The translations under genes and the position numbers were made by a program. Of a stretch of 52,991 nucleotides of DNA, positions 14,824 to 24,200 are shown in pieces (position 1 is the first letter of the stretch; the number at the start of each line of letters is the position of its first letter). The notes under the pieces are model-generated. The model was not told the origin of the DNA. It made no database searches and was given only the letters and a program-made list of their open reading frames with translations. Location of the stretch: NCBI GenBank assembly GCA_015061085.1, contig SUXG01000015.1, positions 1-52,991 of the forward strand, read 5' to 3'. This DNA is from Bacteroidales bacterium. Lineage in GTDB: Bacteria; Bacteroidota; Bacteroidia; Bacteroidales; Muribaculaceae.

Positions 14824-16839
14824 TTAAAATCTGACTCTGATGTCGGCAAAGACATTGCGTGGGGAATCGATGAAATACAATGGTCCGTTGGCTCCGAGCA
14901 TGCCGTTGGAATAGCTTTGATTATTGAAGATGTTGTTGAGATAAATGCCTGCTGTAATATTGCGATAGGTGTAGGCAAGTGATATGTTAAATCGTAGCGA
15001 CGGCTTGATGAGGTATAAGTTGCTGAGGTCGAAATATATACTGCTACGATAGCGCATGCCGACGCCGATGTCGAATCCGGCAATTTGATAGCCTACTTCT
15101 TGGTTGACAATCCATGACGGGCTGAGAACATGATTGAAAGTCGCTCCTTCGTGTTTGACGTGGTTGATAGAGTAGTTGCTATTGTTGGTCAATCGCAGAG
15201 AGGCTATCGGATAGTATTCTGCTGATATTTCTATACCGCTTCGATGGCTTTGTGCAGCGTTGACGTGGATAGGCTGTCCGTTTGGTCCGATAGCTCCGTT
15301 TAGAATCAGTTCGTCGGAGAAATTCATGTGGTAAAGATTGATATTTGCCGTAAGATTTTGCAGATTAATATTGTAGCCGGCTTCATAGTCGATCACTCTT
15401 TCTGCTTGAGTAGTATGAAGGTAGGTGAAATATTCTTCGCCTCCAAACATATCGCTGCGTGAAGGTTCGCGATGGGTTTGTGTTGCGCTCATATACAGAG
15501 AGTTGTGCCGGTTGATATTCCAACGAACATTGGCTGACCAATTGAGGAAATCCCAATTAATACGTTCGAAAGGACTTTCTCCTCGATAATCGAAATCAGC
15601 ATGGCGATATTGAACGTTTGCACCTATCGAAAGATTGCGATAGGTGTATGATCCTTTGATGAAAAGACTGATGTCGTTCTTATATCCTGTATTGTCCCAT
15701 AGCAACCCTTCTTGGAGATTGTTTGTCCCTTGGTGCAGACGATTAAATGTCGAGGCATTTATCCCCGCTGTCAATTCGAAAGGATATAGGTAGAACTTTG
15801 GAGCAACGTTCCCTCCGATATAGTGGAAGCGTTGATAGTATTTGTCAATTTCTCCTGTTTCAACCCAATTGGTGTCATAGACGTTGCGTATATAATTATC
15901 GAGGTCGAATGTGTAGTAGCCGTCAGCGAAATTATAGTAGGCAGAGGCAGTAAGAGTGACGATGTCGGAAAGAATACCGCAATATTGCAGCTTGTTGATA
16001 TTCTGGATATAGTGGTCTTTTTCCGCTTCGCTGCAGCCGTTGATTCGTGGGTCGAGGGCTATATCTTCGGCTGAAGAACCTACCCATGCCATCCCGTTGC
16101 GAGACTGACCGACAAAACTTAACAAATCGATTCTGTGTCGAGAGTTGAAGAAGTAACCGAGTTTGACAAAAGCTGATTGAGCATTGTTGTAGGCATGGTG
16201 TCGATAGCCGTCGCTTTGTTGGTGGCTCACTTTGAAGTGTCCGGCAAATTTGCCTTTAAGTCCGGTGTTGTACTCGGCGCTGAGCTTTAGGGTGTTGAAA
16301 CTACCGTAACCGGCATAGGCGCTTGATGTGGTGTCGCTTTTCAAGTTGACTGATTCGAAATTAACGCTGCCGGCATATCCTGCCACCCCGTTGTTGGCGA
16401 TGCTGGTGTTGTTTTCCACTTTGATAGAGTGCATACTCGACAAAAAATCGGGAAAATTTGAGAAATAGACGCCCATATCTTCGCCGTCGTTTAGCGGCAT
16501 TCCGTCGAGAGTGATGTTGATGCGACTTTGGTCCATTCCTCGAATTCTGATGTAGGAGTAGCCATATTCGTTGCCTGTATCGCTATATGAAAAGACGGAA
16601 GGCATTCGGGCAATGACAGATGTCGGTTCCTGACCTCTGTTTTGCGTAGTGATTTCATCGCGTGAGAGGGTGGTGCCACTACGTAAGTTGGCTCTGTAGA
16701 AACTGACTACAGTGATTTCGTCAAGCGAATGACTGATGGTGTCGGATTGCGATGTCTCGTCTGCGGCGTATGCGGAAAAGGACGATAGAAGGATGAGTAG
16801 CGAGAGAAATTGCGATAGATGTAAATGTTTGGTATTCAT
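14824..16839 (-). CDS. TonB-dependent outer-membrane receptor (thiamine uptake predicted)
   Basis: A 671-residue TonB-dependent receptor. A signal peptide (MNTKHLHLSQFLSLLILL onward, cut after AYA) is followed by a TonB-box-like DEITVVS. The plug domain contains YIRIRGMDQSRINITLDGMPLN and PDFLSSMHSIKV, and a 22-strand barrel ends in the usual aromatic residue (VRF). The frame is open to 16938, but that would start inside the riboswitch, so ATG 16839 is chosen. It has no carboxypeptidase-like N-terminal domain and no SusD partner, so it is a vitamin/metal-type receptor. The TPP riboswitch in its leader predicts thiamine or thiamine phosphates as substrate. No thiamine permease or kinase gene is adjacent. 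Confidence 0.9.
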   Translation of the reverse strand: MNTKHLHLSQFLSLLILLSSFSAYAADETSQSDTISHSLDEITVVSFYRANLRSGTTLSRDEITTQNRGQEPTSVIARMPSVFSYSDTGNEYGYSYIRIRGMDQSRINITLDGMPLNDGEDMGVYFSNFPDFLSSMHSIKVENNTSIANNGVAGYAGSVNFESVNLKSDTTSSAYAGYGSFNTLKLSAEYNTGLKGKFAGHFKVSHQQSDGYRHHAYNNAQSAFVKLGYFFNSRHRIDLLSFVGQSRNGMAWVGSSAEDIALDPRINGCSEAEKDHYIQNINKLQYCGILSDIVTLTASAYYNFADGYYTFDLDNYIRNVYDTNWVETGEIDKYYQRFHYIGGNVAPKFYLYPFELTAGINASTFNRLHQGTNNLQEGLLWDNTGYKNDISLFIKGSYTYRNLSIGANVQYRHADFDYRGESPFERINWDFLNWSANVRWNINRHNSLYMSATQTHREPSRSDMFGGEEYFTYLHTTQAERVIDYEAGYNINLQNLTANINLYHMNFSDELILNGAIGPNGQPIHVNAAQSHRSGIEISAEYYPIASLRLTNNSNYSINHVKHEGATFNHVLSPSWIVNQEVGYQIAGFDIGVGMRYRSSIYFDLSNLYLIKPSLRFNISLAYTYRNITAGIYLNNIFNNQSYSNGMLGANGPLYFIDSPRNVFADIRVRF

Positions 16840-16910
16840 TGTGTTAATTAGTTTTTCAGCCCAAGGAATACGACTTTTAGTAAAGTCTTTGCAAACAATG
16901 AATATCCAAA

Positions 16911-16996
16911 ACCGTTTCCCTGCGCTGTTATTATACATATCAGGTTCAAGGGTGTAATCTCAGCCAAACGCGATGTTCAGCACCCCTAACAGCTTT
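16911..16996 (-). promoter_or_regulatory. TPP riboswitch (THI box)
   Basis: On the minus strand the aptamer reads GGGGTGCT, then TGGCTGAGATTACACCCTTG, AACCTGAT, and the closing CAGCGCAGGGAAAC. All conserved parts of the thiamine pyrophosphate aptamer are present. It lies about 70 bases before the receptor's ATG. A small stem GACTTT/AAAGTC lies between aptamer and start. It should lower receptor expression when TPP is high. Confidence 0.95.
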
Positions 16997-16997
16997 G

Positions 16998-17029
16998 CAA
17001 AGATATGAGAAATTTTTTTGTCGAACAAA
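16998..17029 (-). promoter_or_regulatory. Promoter of the TPP-riboswitch transcript
   Basis: The minus strand reads TTTG (17026-17029), 20 bases, then TATCTTTG (16998-17005), a perfect consensus. The -33 box is inside one arm of a 12 bp inverted repeat. Confidence 0.85.
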
Positions 17030-17077
17030 TTCTTCAATAAGAAAATTTTCTGAAGCAGGTCTCTTTTGAAGAATTTG
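17026..17077. repeat. 12 bp inverted repeat overlapping the receptor promoter
   Basis: CAAATTCTTCAA (17026-17037) and TTGAAGAATTTG (17066-17077) are perfect inverted copies. Between them lies the palindrome GAAAATTTTC (17041-17050), flanked by CTTCA and TGAAG. The left arm contains the -33 box of the thiamine-receptor promoter. It could be an operator or a hairpin end of an upstream transcript. Confidence 0.6.
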
Positions 17078-17107
17078 TAAGAGGAAACGTCAGAGAATAA
17101 AGGCATG

Positions 17108-17142
17108 AAAAAATCCCTATGGGCGTTTGTCCATAGGGATTT
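17108..17142 (-). terminator. Terminator of the large secreted-protein gene
   Basis: A 12 bp stem (AAATCCCTATGG at 17111-17122 with 17131-17142) has an eight-base loop. On the minus strand it ends in a T run. It lies 25 bases after the stop of the leftward 1276-residue gene. Confidence 0.85.
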
Positions 17143-17167
17143 ATAGAGGTTTTTAAGAACTTCGTAA

Positions 17168-20100
17168 TTAGCGTATTACGACTTTTTTTATTTCAGATTC
17201 GTTTTCAGTTGTAACGCGCACGATAGCGATGCCTCGATAGCCGTTTGTTTCGACTGTAATGTTGTTGTAGCCGCTAGCGCGGTTGATGACGGCACCATTT
17301 ACGCCGAAGATTTCTACGTGAGCTTCGCCTTCAGTAGTTACGACTACATTGTCGCGGATAGCGATGATGTTGATGTCGCTGTCTTGTTCTATACCATCTA
17401 CACTTGCGATGTCATAGAGCTTGCCGACTGCTGCATTCAACACCTTACCATTGTTGGCGTCGATAAGCATAACAACAGCTTCACAGTTTTTTATGTCGCG
17501 GATAGTCTCAGGGATAGCGAGTGAGAGTGTGTTTTCATACACTTCGCCTGATGCCACATTTGTTGGGATAAGACCGCCTGTACCGTTCCATGTTGTTCCA
17601 TAGATGCCGCGTGCCACGTGGTCGTAAGTATAAGGTACAGCAGCCTTGCCATATTCGCCACCTTGACCCCATTCGCCGAGGATTGGGTCAGAGAAACCTG
17701 CAATGCCGTTGACTTGGTATGCACCATCGAGACGGTTTTCAAGGATAACAGCGAAGATGTTTAGGTTGAGACCTTCGGCATCGACAGCAAATTTAGTTGT
17801 CACAGGGATGTCGATAGTCTTGTTTACAGTGTCATATACAGCGTTCTTAACGTTGATGTCTGCTTCTGAAAGCACTTTGAATTCAGTTGCCACAGCATCC
17901 CACCATAGTGGATCGTTAGGGTTAGAGTATCTCCAAGCACCATTTTCGTCTTGGTCCATTGGATAAGTCACTGTACCACTACGGTTGACAACACCACTTG
18001 GAGCGCCGACAAGACCGAGGAATGAACTATAGGCTGCAAGGCCTGAGTTGAATGGGTCACCTGTGTAAGTGTGGATTGCTACAGGGATGAACAATTCGCC
18101 ATAAGCGTCGTGGAGGAGGTCGAATGCGATGATACCCTTAGGACAGTTAGTGCAAGTGTTACCGGTCATTTTTTCTACCACTACGCGCTTAGTCGGAGCG
18201 AATGAGAGGTTTTTGATTGTACCGCGTTCAGAGTTCTTGTGTTCGTCGAGAGCTACATCTACAGTGTATTTCACTGTCTTACCATATTGGAGAGGGAGAC
18301 GGTTGGTAAACTTGAATGAATAGATGTCGCCTTGCTTGAGAGCGAGATTGTCTTCAGTGATGACTTCGAGTGTTGTGTCTTCAGCATCCTTAAGGGTGAA
18401 TATTGCTTTAGTGTAGGTTTGAGTCTCGTTATCTACACGGATACGGCCCTTGATTTCGATGTCATCTTGACGCACCACTGTCGATTCAGTTTCGAGTGAA
18501 ATCACGAATTCTGCATTGCGTTTTACGCTGATATTGTCGACGAATACCATACCCTTATTTTGGTTTTCGTTGATGAAAGCGATGTAGATTTCCTTACCTG
18601 CGTATTCTGCAAGATCGAATGCAAAGTGTTCCCATTCACCGGCAAGAGTTTGGCTGCCACCTGAACTGAGTTCTTTGTCCATAATTACTTTAGCGTTGTT
18701 TCGATAGTCTTCCATAACGCCATCAGTGAGGATGTTGACTACTTCCTTGTTTTCCCAAATCACAACCTTGAGTTTGTCGCCAGAGTTCTTGAGAGTCTGA
18801 GCGTCGAAAGTGAGCACACACTTTTCGTCAGGGATATAAAGCTGAGGTGTTGACATCCAGTCGTCAGACTTACCGCCGTTTGCGTAGAGTGAATGAGAAG
18901 CCGCGGCGAAATCTAATGTAGTCTCGTCATCACGCAAAGAGAAGTTCCAAGGAGTGTTGTCGGTGTCAAATTCGAATGCAGCCATTTCAGCAGTAGGAGC
19001 GTTGTGGTCGCCTTCGTAAAGGAGGATTTGAGCGAATGTAGATGCCCAATCGTTGAAGTTTTCTTCGAAGATAGTATTGCCGTCACCGGTGATTTCACGA
19101 ACGTATGAGCCATTGTAAGAGAAAGAGATTTCTTCGTTGGCGTTATTGCCTGTGATGTCGGCTACCGTACCTGCTTCTATTGCAATGCGATAGCTGCTGC
19201 CTTCGTAGAGATATTGGTCGTTCAATGGATAGACGAGAAGCTGGTCGTTAGATACAAGGGCATACATATCAGCAAGTAACTCTTCTGTGTTGTCGTCGTT
19301 CTTAAGGTAGAGGTGTGCCTTAGGAGTATTTTCCGTATTTTCGCAGAGAGAGAGGTCTGAATCGAATGTAGCAACGATAGGATTTGAAGTAAGGTTGATA
19401 AGAGCTACAGAAGCACCGTCAGCCGGAGAAATTGACTTGATAGCTACAGGGGCTTTTTCGCGACCGTTGTAGTTTACTACGATCTCTTTGTTCTTTTGTT
19501 CAGGATCGCCGGCGATTTGGATCATTCCTGCAGGGATAACCACTCTATAGCGTTTGTTGGCTTCGAGTGTCACAGCACGACCGAAGTTTATTTCCACGAC
19601 TTTGGTTTGACCTGTCTTAATGTCAACCTTGTTGGCAACCTTAACTTCATTGTTTTCAGAGTCGTAGATAGCTACAGATGAAGCATCACCCACTACTTCG
19701 ATATTGCGATCGAATGTGATCTGCATAGTCTGAAGTGAAGAAAATTTCTTGCCATTAGCAGGAGTGATAGTGTAGTTGCCGAGAAGATCGACTTTCTTTG
19801 AGAGTTCGGCAAATGTTTCTGGGAGTTCCACCATGTATGATTCTCCTTGTGGATATGAGAATGATACGAAGCGCTTGCTGTCGTTGCTCATTGCCCACAT
19901 CGTACCGGTGTTGTCGTAACCTGTTGCGCCTACGAAATCAATGCCGTATATTTGCTTGAGGATTTGGTCGAATGAGTACCAATAGTTTCCTACACGTCCA
20001 TGCCATTCGCGAACAGGTGACCCGTCAGGTGTGCTTGCATACACGATTCCATTGTTGCTTACGACATTGCCAATCATACCAATATCTTCAGTTGAGTCAA

Positions 20101-20998
20101 AGACTGTGAATACATCGTTAACGATGTCGTAGAGATAAGATGTTTTGAATTGGTTGCCGAATTGAGAGTTTTCAAGTCCTGTTACCATGTAAAGGCTGCC
20201 TGTTGCCCATTTGCCATCAGTCGAGAGTGTGAGACCGTCGGTGTGATGTATGCCGTCAACCTTAGGAGTGAAGTTGCTGCCGTCGTAGTCGTAACCTACT
20301 GGTGACCAAGTCTTTGAATCAACGTCGTAGATGAAGTACATCACATCGTCAGGATAGCTATATGACACACAACCTGCAATCTTCTTACCATCAGCTGAGA
20401 TGCTCATGAAGCGAGTTTGGTCTTGTGAGAAACCACTTATGTCCTCAAGAGGGTATAGAGTTTCAACGATAGATGGCGTGCCTTCCAAGCTCCAAAGCAC
20501 AGGGATTTCGCCGAAATAATCGTTGTAGCTCATTGTGCCGACAGCCCATTTGCCGTCAGGTGTCACAGAGTTGACATAACCGTCATCCCATGAGTAGCCT
20601 CTTGGCGCTTCAGGCACAGGGAGTTTCTCCCATTTTGCCTTATCTACATAATAGATGGCAGGAGCGTTGCCATAGTTGCCGACAACTAATTTACCATCGT
20701 CTGTGACGTCGGTCGCTGCAGCGCAATTGACGGCGCCGTCAAGTTCTTCTTGTGTAAGAAGTTCGGTCACTTTGTTGCTGCTAAATTCAATTAATTTTGG
20801 ATAAAAATTCCATAGTGAATTTGCTTGGTTTGAACCGAATGCAACTCCCCATTCTCCATTGTCTGAAATGTTTTGAAGGATTGATCCGTCATTAAAATTA
20901 AAAACGTGGAACACCGGTTTGGCGTCTGTTTGAGATGCTTGCGCTCCAAACAATAATCCACTAATCAGCATTGATAATGCCAAAAATTTTAGTTTCAT
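17168..20998 (-). CDS. Large secreted protein: propeller, Ig-like, jelly-roll and Omp28-type domains
   Basis: A 1276-residue exported protein with a signal peptide (MKLKFLALSMLISGLLFGAQAS). Order of parts: a beta-propeller-like N-terminus (about 25-400) with repeats such as DVTDDGKLVVGN and SISADGKKIAGC; two SbsA/Big_5-like Ig domains (about 405-630); a jelly-roll region resembling choice-of-anchor J (about 635-830). Next comes an Omp28-like domain (about 930-1190) with a thioredoxin-type CTNC in KMTGNTCTNCPKG. The tail has a secretion-sorting look (VEIFGVNGAVINRASGYN, ending KKVVIR). It is probably surface-exposed or secreted. It is divergent from the 1491-residue gene with a similar tail. 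No enzymatic role can be assigned. Confidence 0.82.
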   Translation of the reverse strand: MKLKFLALSMLISGLLFGAQASQTDAKPVFHVFNFNDGSILQNISDNGEWGVAFGSNQANSLWNFYPKLIEFSSNKVTELLTQEELDGAVNCAAATDVTDDGKLVVGNYGNAPAIYYVDKAKWEKLPVPEAPRGYSWDDGYVNSVTPDGKWAVGTMSYNDYFGEIPVLWSLEGTPSIVETLYPLEDISGFSQDQTRFMSISADGKKIAGCVSYSYPDDVMYFIYDVDSKTWSPVGYDYDGSNFTPKVDGIHHTDGLTLSTDGKWATGSLYMVTGLENSQFGNQFKTSYLYDIVNDVFTVFDSTEDIGMIGNVVSNNGIVYASTPDGSPVREWHGRVGNYWYSFDQILKQIYGIDFVGATGYDNTGTMWAMSNDSKRFVSFSYPQGESYMVELPETFAELSKKVDLLGNYTITPANGKKFSSLQTMQITFDRNIEVVGDASSVAIYDSENNEVKVANKVDIKTGQTKVVEINFGRAVTLEANKRYRVVIPAGMIQIAGDPEQKNKEIVVNYNGREKAPVAIKSISPADGASVALINLTSNPIVATFDSDLSLCENTENTPKAHLYLKNDDNTEELLADMYALVSNDQLLVYPLNDQYLYEGSSYRIAIEAGTVADITGNNANEEISFSYNGSYVREITGDGNTIFEENFNDWASTFAQILLYEGDHNAPTAEMAAFEFDTDNTPWNFSLRDDETTLDFAAASHSLYANGGKSDDWMSTPQLYIPDEKCVLTFDAQTLKNSGDKLKVVIWENKEVVNILTDGVMEDYRNNAKVIMDKELSSGGSQTLAGEWEHFAFDLAEYAGKEIYIAFINENQNKGMVFVDNISVKRNAEFVISLETESTVVRQDDIEIKGRIRVDNETQTYTKAIFTLKDAEDTTLEVITEDNLALKQGDIYSFKFTNRLPLQYGKTVKYTVDVALDEHKNSERGTIKNLSFAPTKRVVVEKMTGNTCTNCPKGIIAFDLLHDAYGELFIPVAIHTYTGDPFNSGLAAYSSFLGLVGAPSGVVNRSGTVTYPMDQDENGAWRYSNPNDPLWWDAVATEFKVLSEADINVKNAVYDTVNKTIDIPVTTKFAVDAEGLNLNIFAVILENRLDGAYQVNGIAGFSDPILGEWGQGGEYGKAAVPYTYDHVARGIYGTTWNGTGGLIPTNVASGEVYENTLSLAIPETIRDIKNCEAVVMLIDANNGKVLNAAVGKLYDIASVDGIEQDSDINIIAIRDNVVVTTEGEAHVEIFGVNGAVINRASGYNNITVETNGYRGIAIVRVTTENESEIKKVVIR

Positions 20999-21096
20999 TG
21001 AGTTTGATAAAAAGTTAATAAATATTTAATAATTTAATTGATGTCTTTTGGTTTTATTGCTTTTAATTTAATGATAAGTGTAGATGAAAATGTGTG

Positions 21097-21104
21097 CAAA
21101 GATA
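21097..21104 (-). promoter_or_regulatory. Possible -7 box of the 1276-residue gene
   Basis: The minus strand reads TATCTTTG, a perfect -7 box about 100 bases before the start at 20998. The -33 region does not match well. A short inverted repeat TTTTAC/GTAAAA (about 21119-21135) lies in that position. Confidence 0.45.
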
Positions 21105-21196
21105 GTTATTATAATTGGTTTTACATACTGTAAAAGTGTTTTTTGTCACATAATTAAGATTTATTATAGATTGAATGCGATTTTGTGACTAAAATA

Positions 21197-21228
21197 TTTC
21201 ATTTTATGAAAAAAAATTACTACTTTTG
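21197..21228 (+). promoter_or_regulatory. Promoter of the 1491-residue gene
   Basis: TTTC (21197-21200), 20 bases, TACTTTTG (21221-21228), a near-consensus promoter giving a leader of about 60 bases. The 292-base divergent gap otherwise holds only AT-rich sequence and a spaced GTCACA/TGTGAC pair. Confidence 0.6.
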
Positions 21229-21290
21229 AGCGCTAATATCGTAAAGAAACATTTACAATTAACTATATTTATTAACTAAACATTTTATCT

Positions 21291-24200
21291 ATGGAGAAAA
21301 AATCCTTACTAACAGCAAATTGGCTCAAGGCAGCCTTTTTGCTAATGGTTATGTGTTTCTCTGGACTGTATGCTCAGGCTAACACAACCAACACGGTGGA
21401 TTTGGGGGAAGGTAATGATGGCTATTTAAAGCCGGGTCAGACCTACATTATTCCCGCCAATACCATTGCGACAGGTAGGTATTATTCAAACTATGATGGT
21501 ACAATTACATTGACATCATCAGTGAGCGCTAATACCAACTTAGTGCCTTTTACGGACAATACTTACTCAGACATCGTTGAGTCAGTGCGTGATGAAGAGG
21601 CGAATACTAAGACATTTGTCTTCTCTGCGGGCAATCGTGGTAACACTGTTTACTTTAAGTCAGTAGTGTCAACTACTCCTTACGAAGTGAAGTTTGACTA
21701 CGTTCGTGCTTCAAACCTTGAAGATTACGTTAAGTCTATCGTTCCAGAAGATGGATCAGTAGTTTCAAGTCTCAAGGACTTTACTATTAACTTCACTACA
21801 AAAATTTATGGTGTTCGCAACAGTGCTAAGCTCTACAAAGGAGAAACTTTGGTAGCTGAAAAGACTTTGGAAGACAAGGCGAATGTCAATACTTACTCGT
21901 TCAGCTTTGACGAAGAAATCACTGAATCTGGTGACTATACTCTTGTATTCCCTGAAGAAACTTTCACATGTGGTTCCGGCATGAAGGGTAGCAGTGAATG
22001 GAAATTCTACTACACTATCGACGCTCCACAACCTAAGATGAACGTTTCTCTCATTGGTGGTGCTACTGAAGCGGAAGCTGTTACGTTTAATAATCTGAAT
22101 GGTGTAGTGACTTTTGAAAACACTACTGCGACCATTAAAGACGAATATGCCAATATCGGTCTCTATGGTGCATTGCCTGGAGCTCCGGCAGGTATGGGTA
22201 CATGGTATGTACATTACGCCGTAACAAAAGTAAGTGACACAGAATACACACTCACTCCTAATGCTGATGAATTGGCATCATTAAATACAGATAGAGCTTA
22301 TCAGTTTAAAATCCCGGAAGGTTACTTTACATATGCTGATGGAAGCAAATCTCCAGCTTACGAAACATGGGTGAAATATGAAGCTCCTCAAGTTTCGGAT
22401 GTAACTATTGCATTCTCTCCTATTGGTGGTACAGAGGACGCTCCTGCGCAAGTAGCTCTTGAGGATTTGAGCAATATAACACTTACACTTACAGGTGCAG
22501 AGTCTATTGCTTTATCTACTGCAGCATTGGTAGAAGATTCTGCTATCCGTTTACGTGCATGGAACCAATATTGGGAAGACTATTCTGATGCGATAGTGTA
22601 TAAACCTGAATTAGTTGAAGGTACTACATACAAACTTGTTCCTTTCGATGAATATTATGCAACAAATATTCCAATGCTTTCATCAGGTAAATATGAGCTT
22701 AATATTCCTGCCGGAACATTTGTTTTCAATGGTGAAGAAACAAATATTAACCTAACAACAACTACTTATTATAATTTAGTATTGCCAACTTACACTATTC
22801 TTCCTGAACCAAATTCGACAATTGAAGCAACAGAAACAGAAGGCCTTATGCAAGTGCAAATTCGCTTTAATAACGAATCTTCTGTGACTCCAAGTCAAAC
22901 AGTGACTGCTTCTCTTAAGAAAGATGGTGTAGTGGTTGAAGAAGGTATCTTCGCTCAAAAGAACTGGGCACAACAAAATATGGCTTATATTTGGTTCTCA
23001 AAAACTTATACTGAATCAGGTGAATATGAAGTAGTGCTTCCTGAAGGTTATGTGACTCTCGGTAGTGGTGCTGCTGCTGAAGCTATGACAATCAAATATA
23101 CTGTTGTTGGTTCTGTCTCTACTGAACCGGTATTGGTTGTAACTCCGGAAGGTGGTACAGAAGATGCTCCTGTAGCAATTGATGTTTTTGAATTTGTTGT
23201 TAAAGCAGAAAATGCTACACGCATTGACTATGCAAACGGTGGTGGCTGGATGGCTCTTAATGGTTGGGTGACAAACCGTAGTGGTCAAGAAGGTTGGAAT
23301 AATTCTATGTGGCCAACAATCACACGAGTAGATGATGCTACACTGAAGTTTACTTTCGAAAACTACAGCATAGAAGAAATTTTGGAAGGTACAACTAACG
23401 GTAAGTATCAATTCTATATTCCTGCAGGCGACCTTTGGTTTAATGGCGACGAAGCGCAAAAATGTGAAGAAGTTGCATTATACTACACTTATAATGGTGG
23501 CGTATCTGTTCCGGAAGTAATCCTTACTCCGGCAGTAGGATCAACAGTATCTTCAATTGAGGCAGAAACAATTACTTTCGAAGTTAAGAATGCATCTGAA
23601 GTTACTGTTAATCCATTGATGCTTGATTATAATAATGATCCAGTGTGTTTGTTGATTGATCCGAATAATAATTGGATTTCTGTATATCCGGTAGCTGTTG
23701 AGGGAGAAACAAACAAATTTAAGTTTGTTCCATTTGATGGTCAACCACAATATCCATTCACAACAGAAGGAACATATGGAATCTGGATTCCGGTTGGCGC
23801 ATTCGATATTGATGGTGTAGAATATGAAGGTCTTTACGAAGAAAAATATATCACAGTAGGGTCTTCAGTAGAGCCGGTAATGGTAGTAACTCCTGAAGAT
23901 GGTTCTGAAATCGAATCTTATGAAGACATCAGAATTTCATTCGAAGGTGTGACAACTGTAGAAATAAATCCAAGTGCCCTTGATGCAGAATTTGGTAAAG
24001 TAATGCTTATTCCGGATGATAATTGGTTTAGTTCAGCAGTAGCTAAGCCTGTGGCTGTAGAAGGTGAAACAAATGTGTTTGCATTGGAAGTTATTGATGG
24101 TCAATTGCCTGCGACATTCTCAACTCTTCTATTCTGTATGGAAGAAGGTACATTCTGGATGGATGGAGCTGATTCTCCAGCAATAGAATATACATATAAG

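Noticed and set aside
16839..16938. Longer N-terminus of the TonB-dependent receptor
   Set aside because: The extra codons lie in the leader and inside the TPP riboswitch. The ATG at 16839 starts a proper signal peptide.
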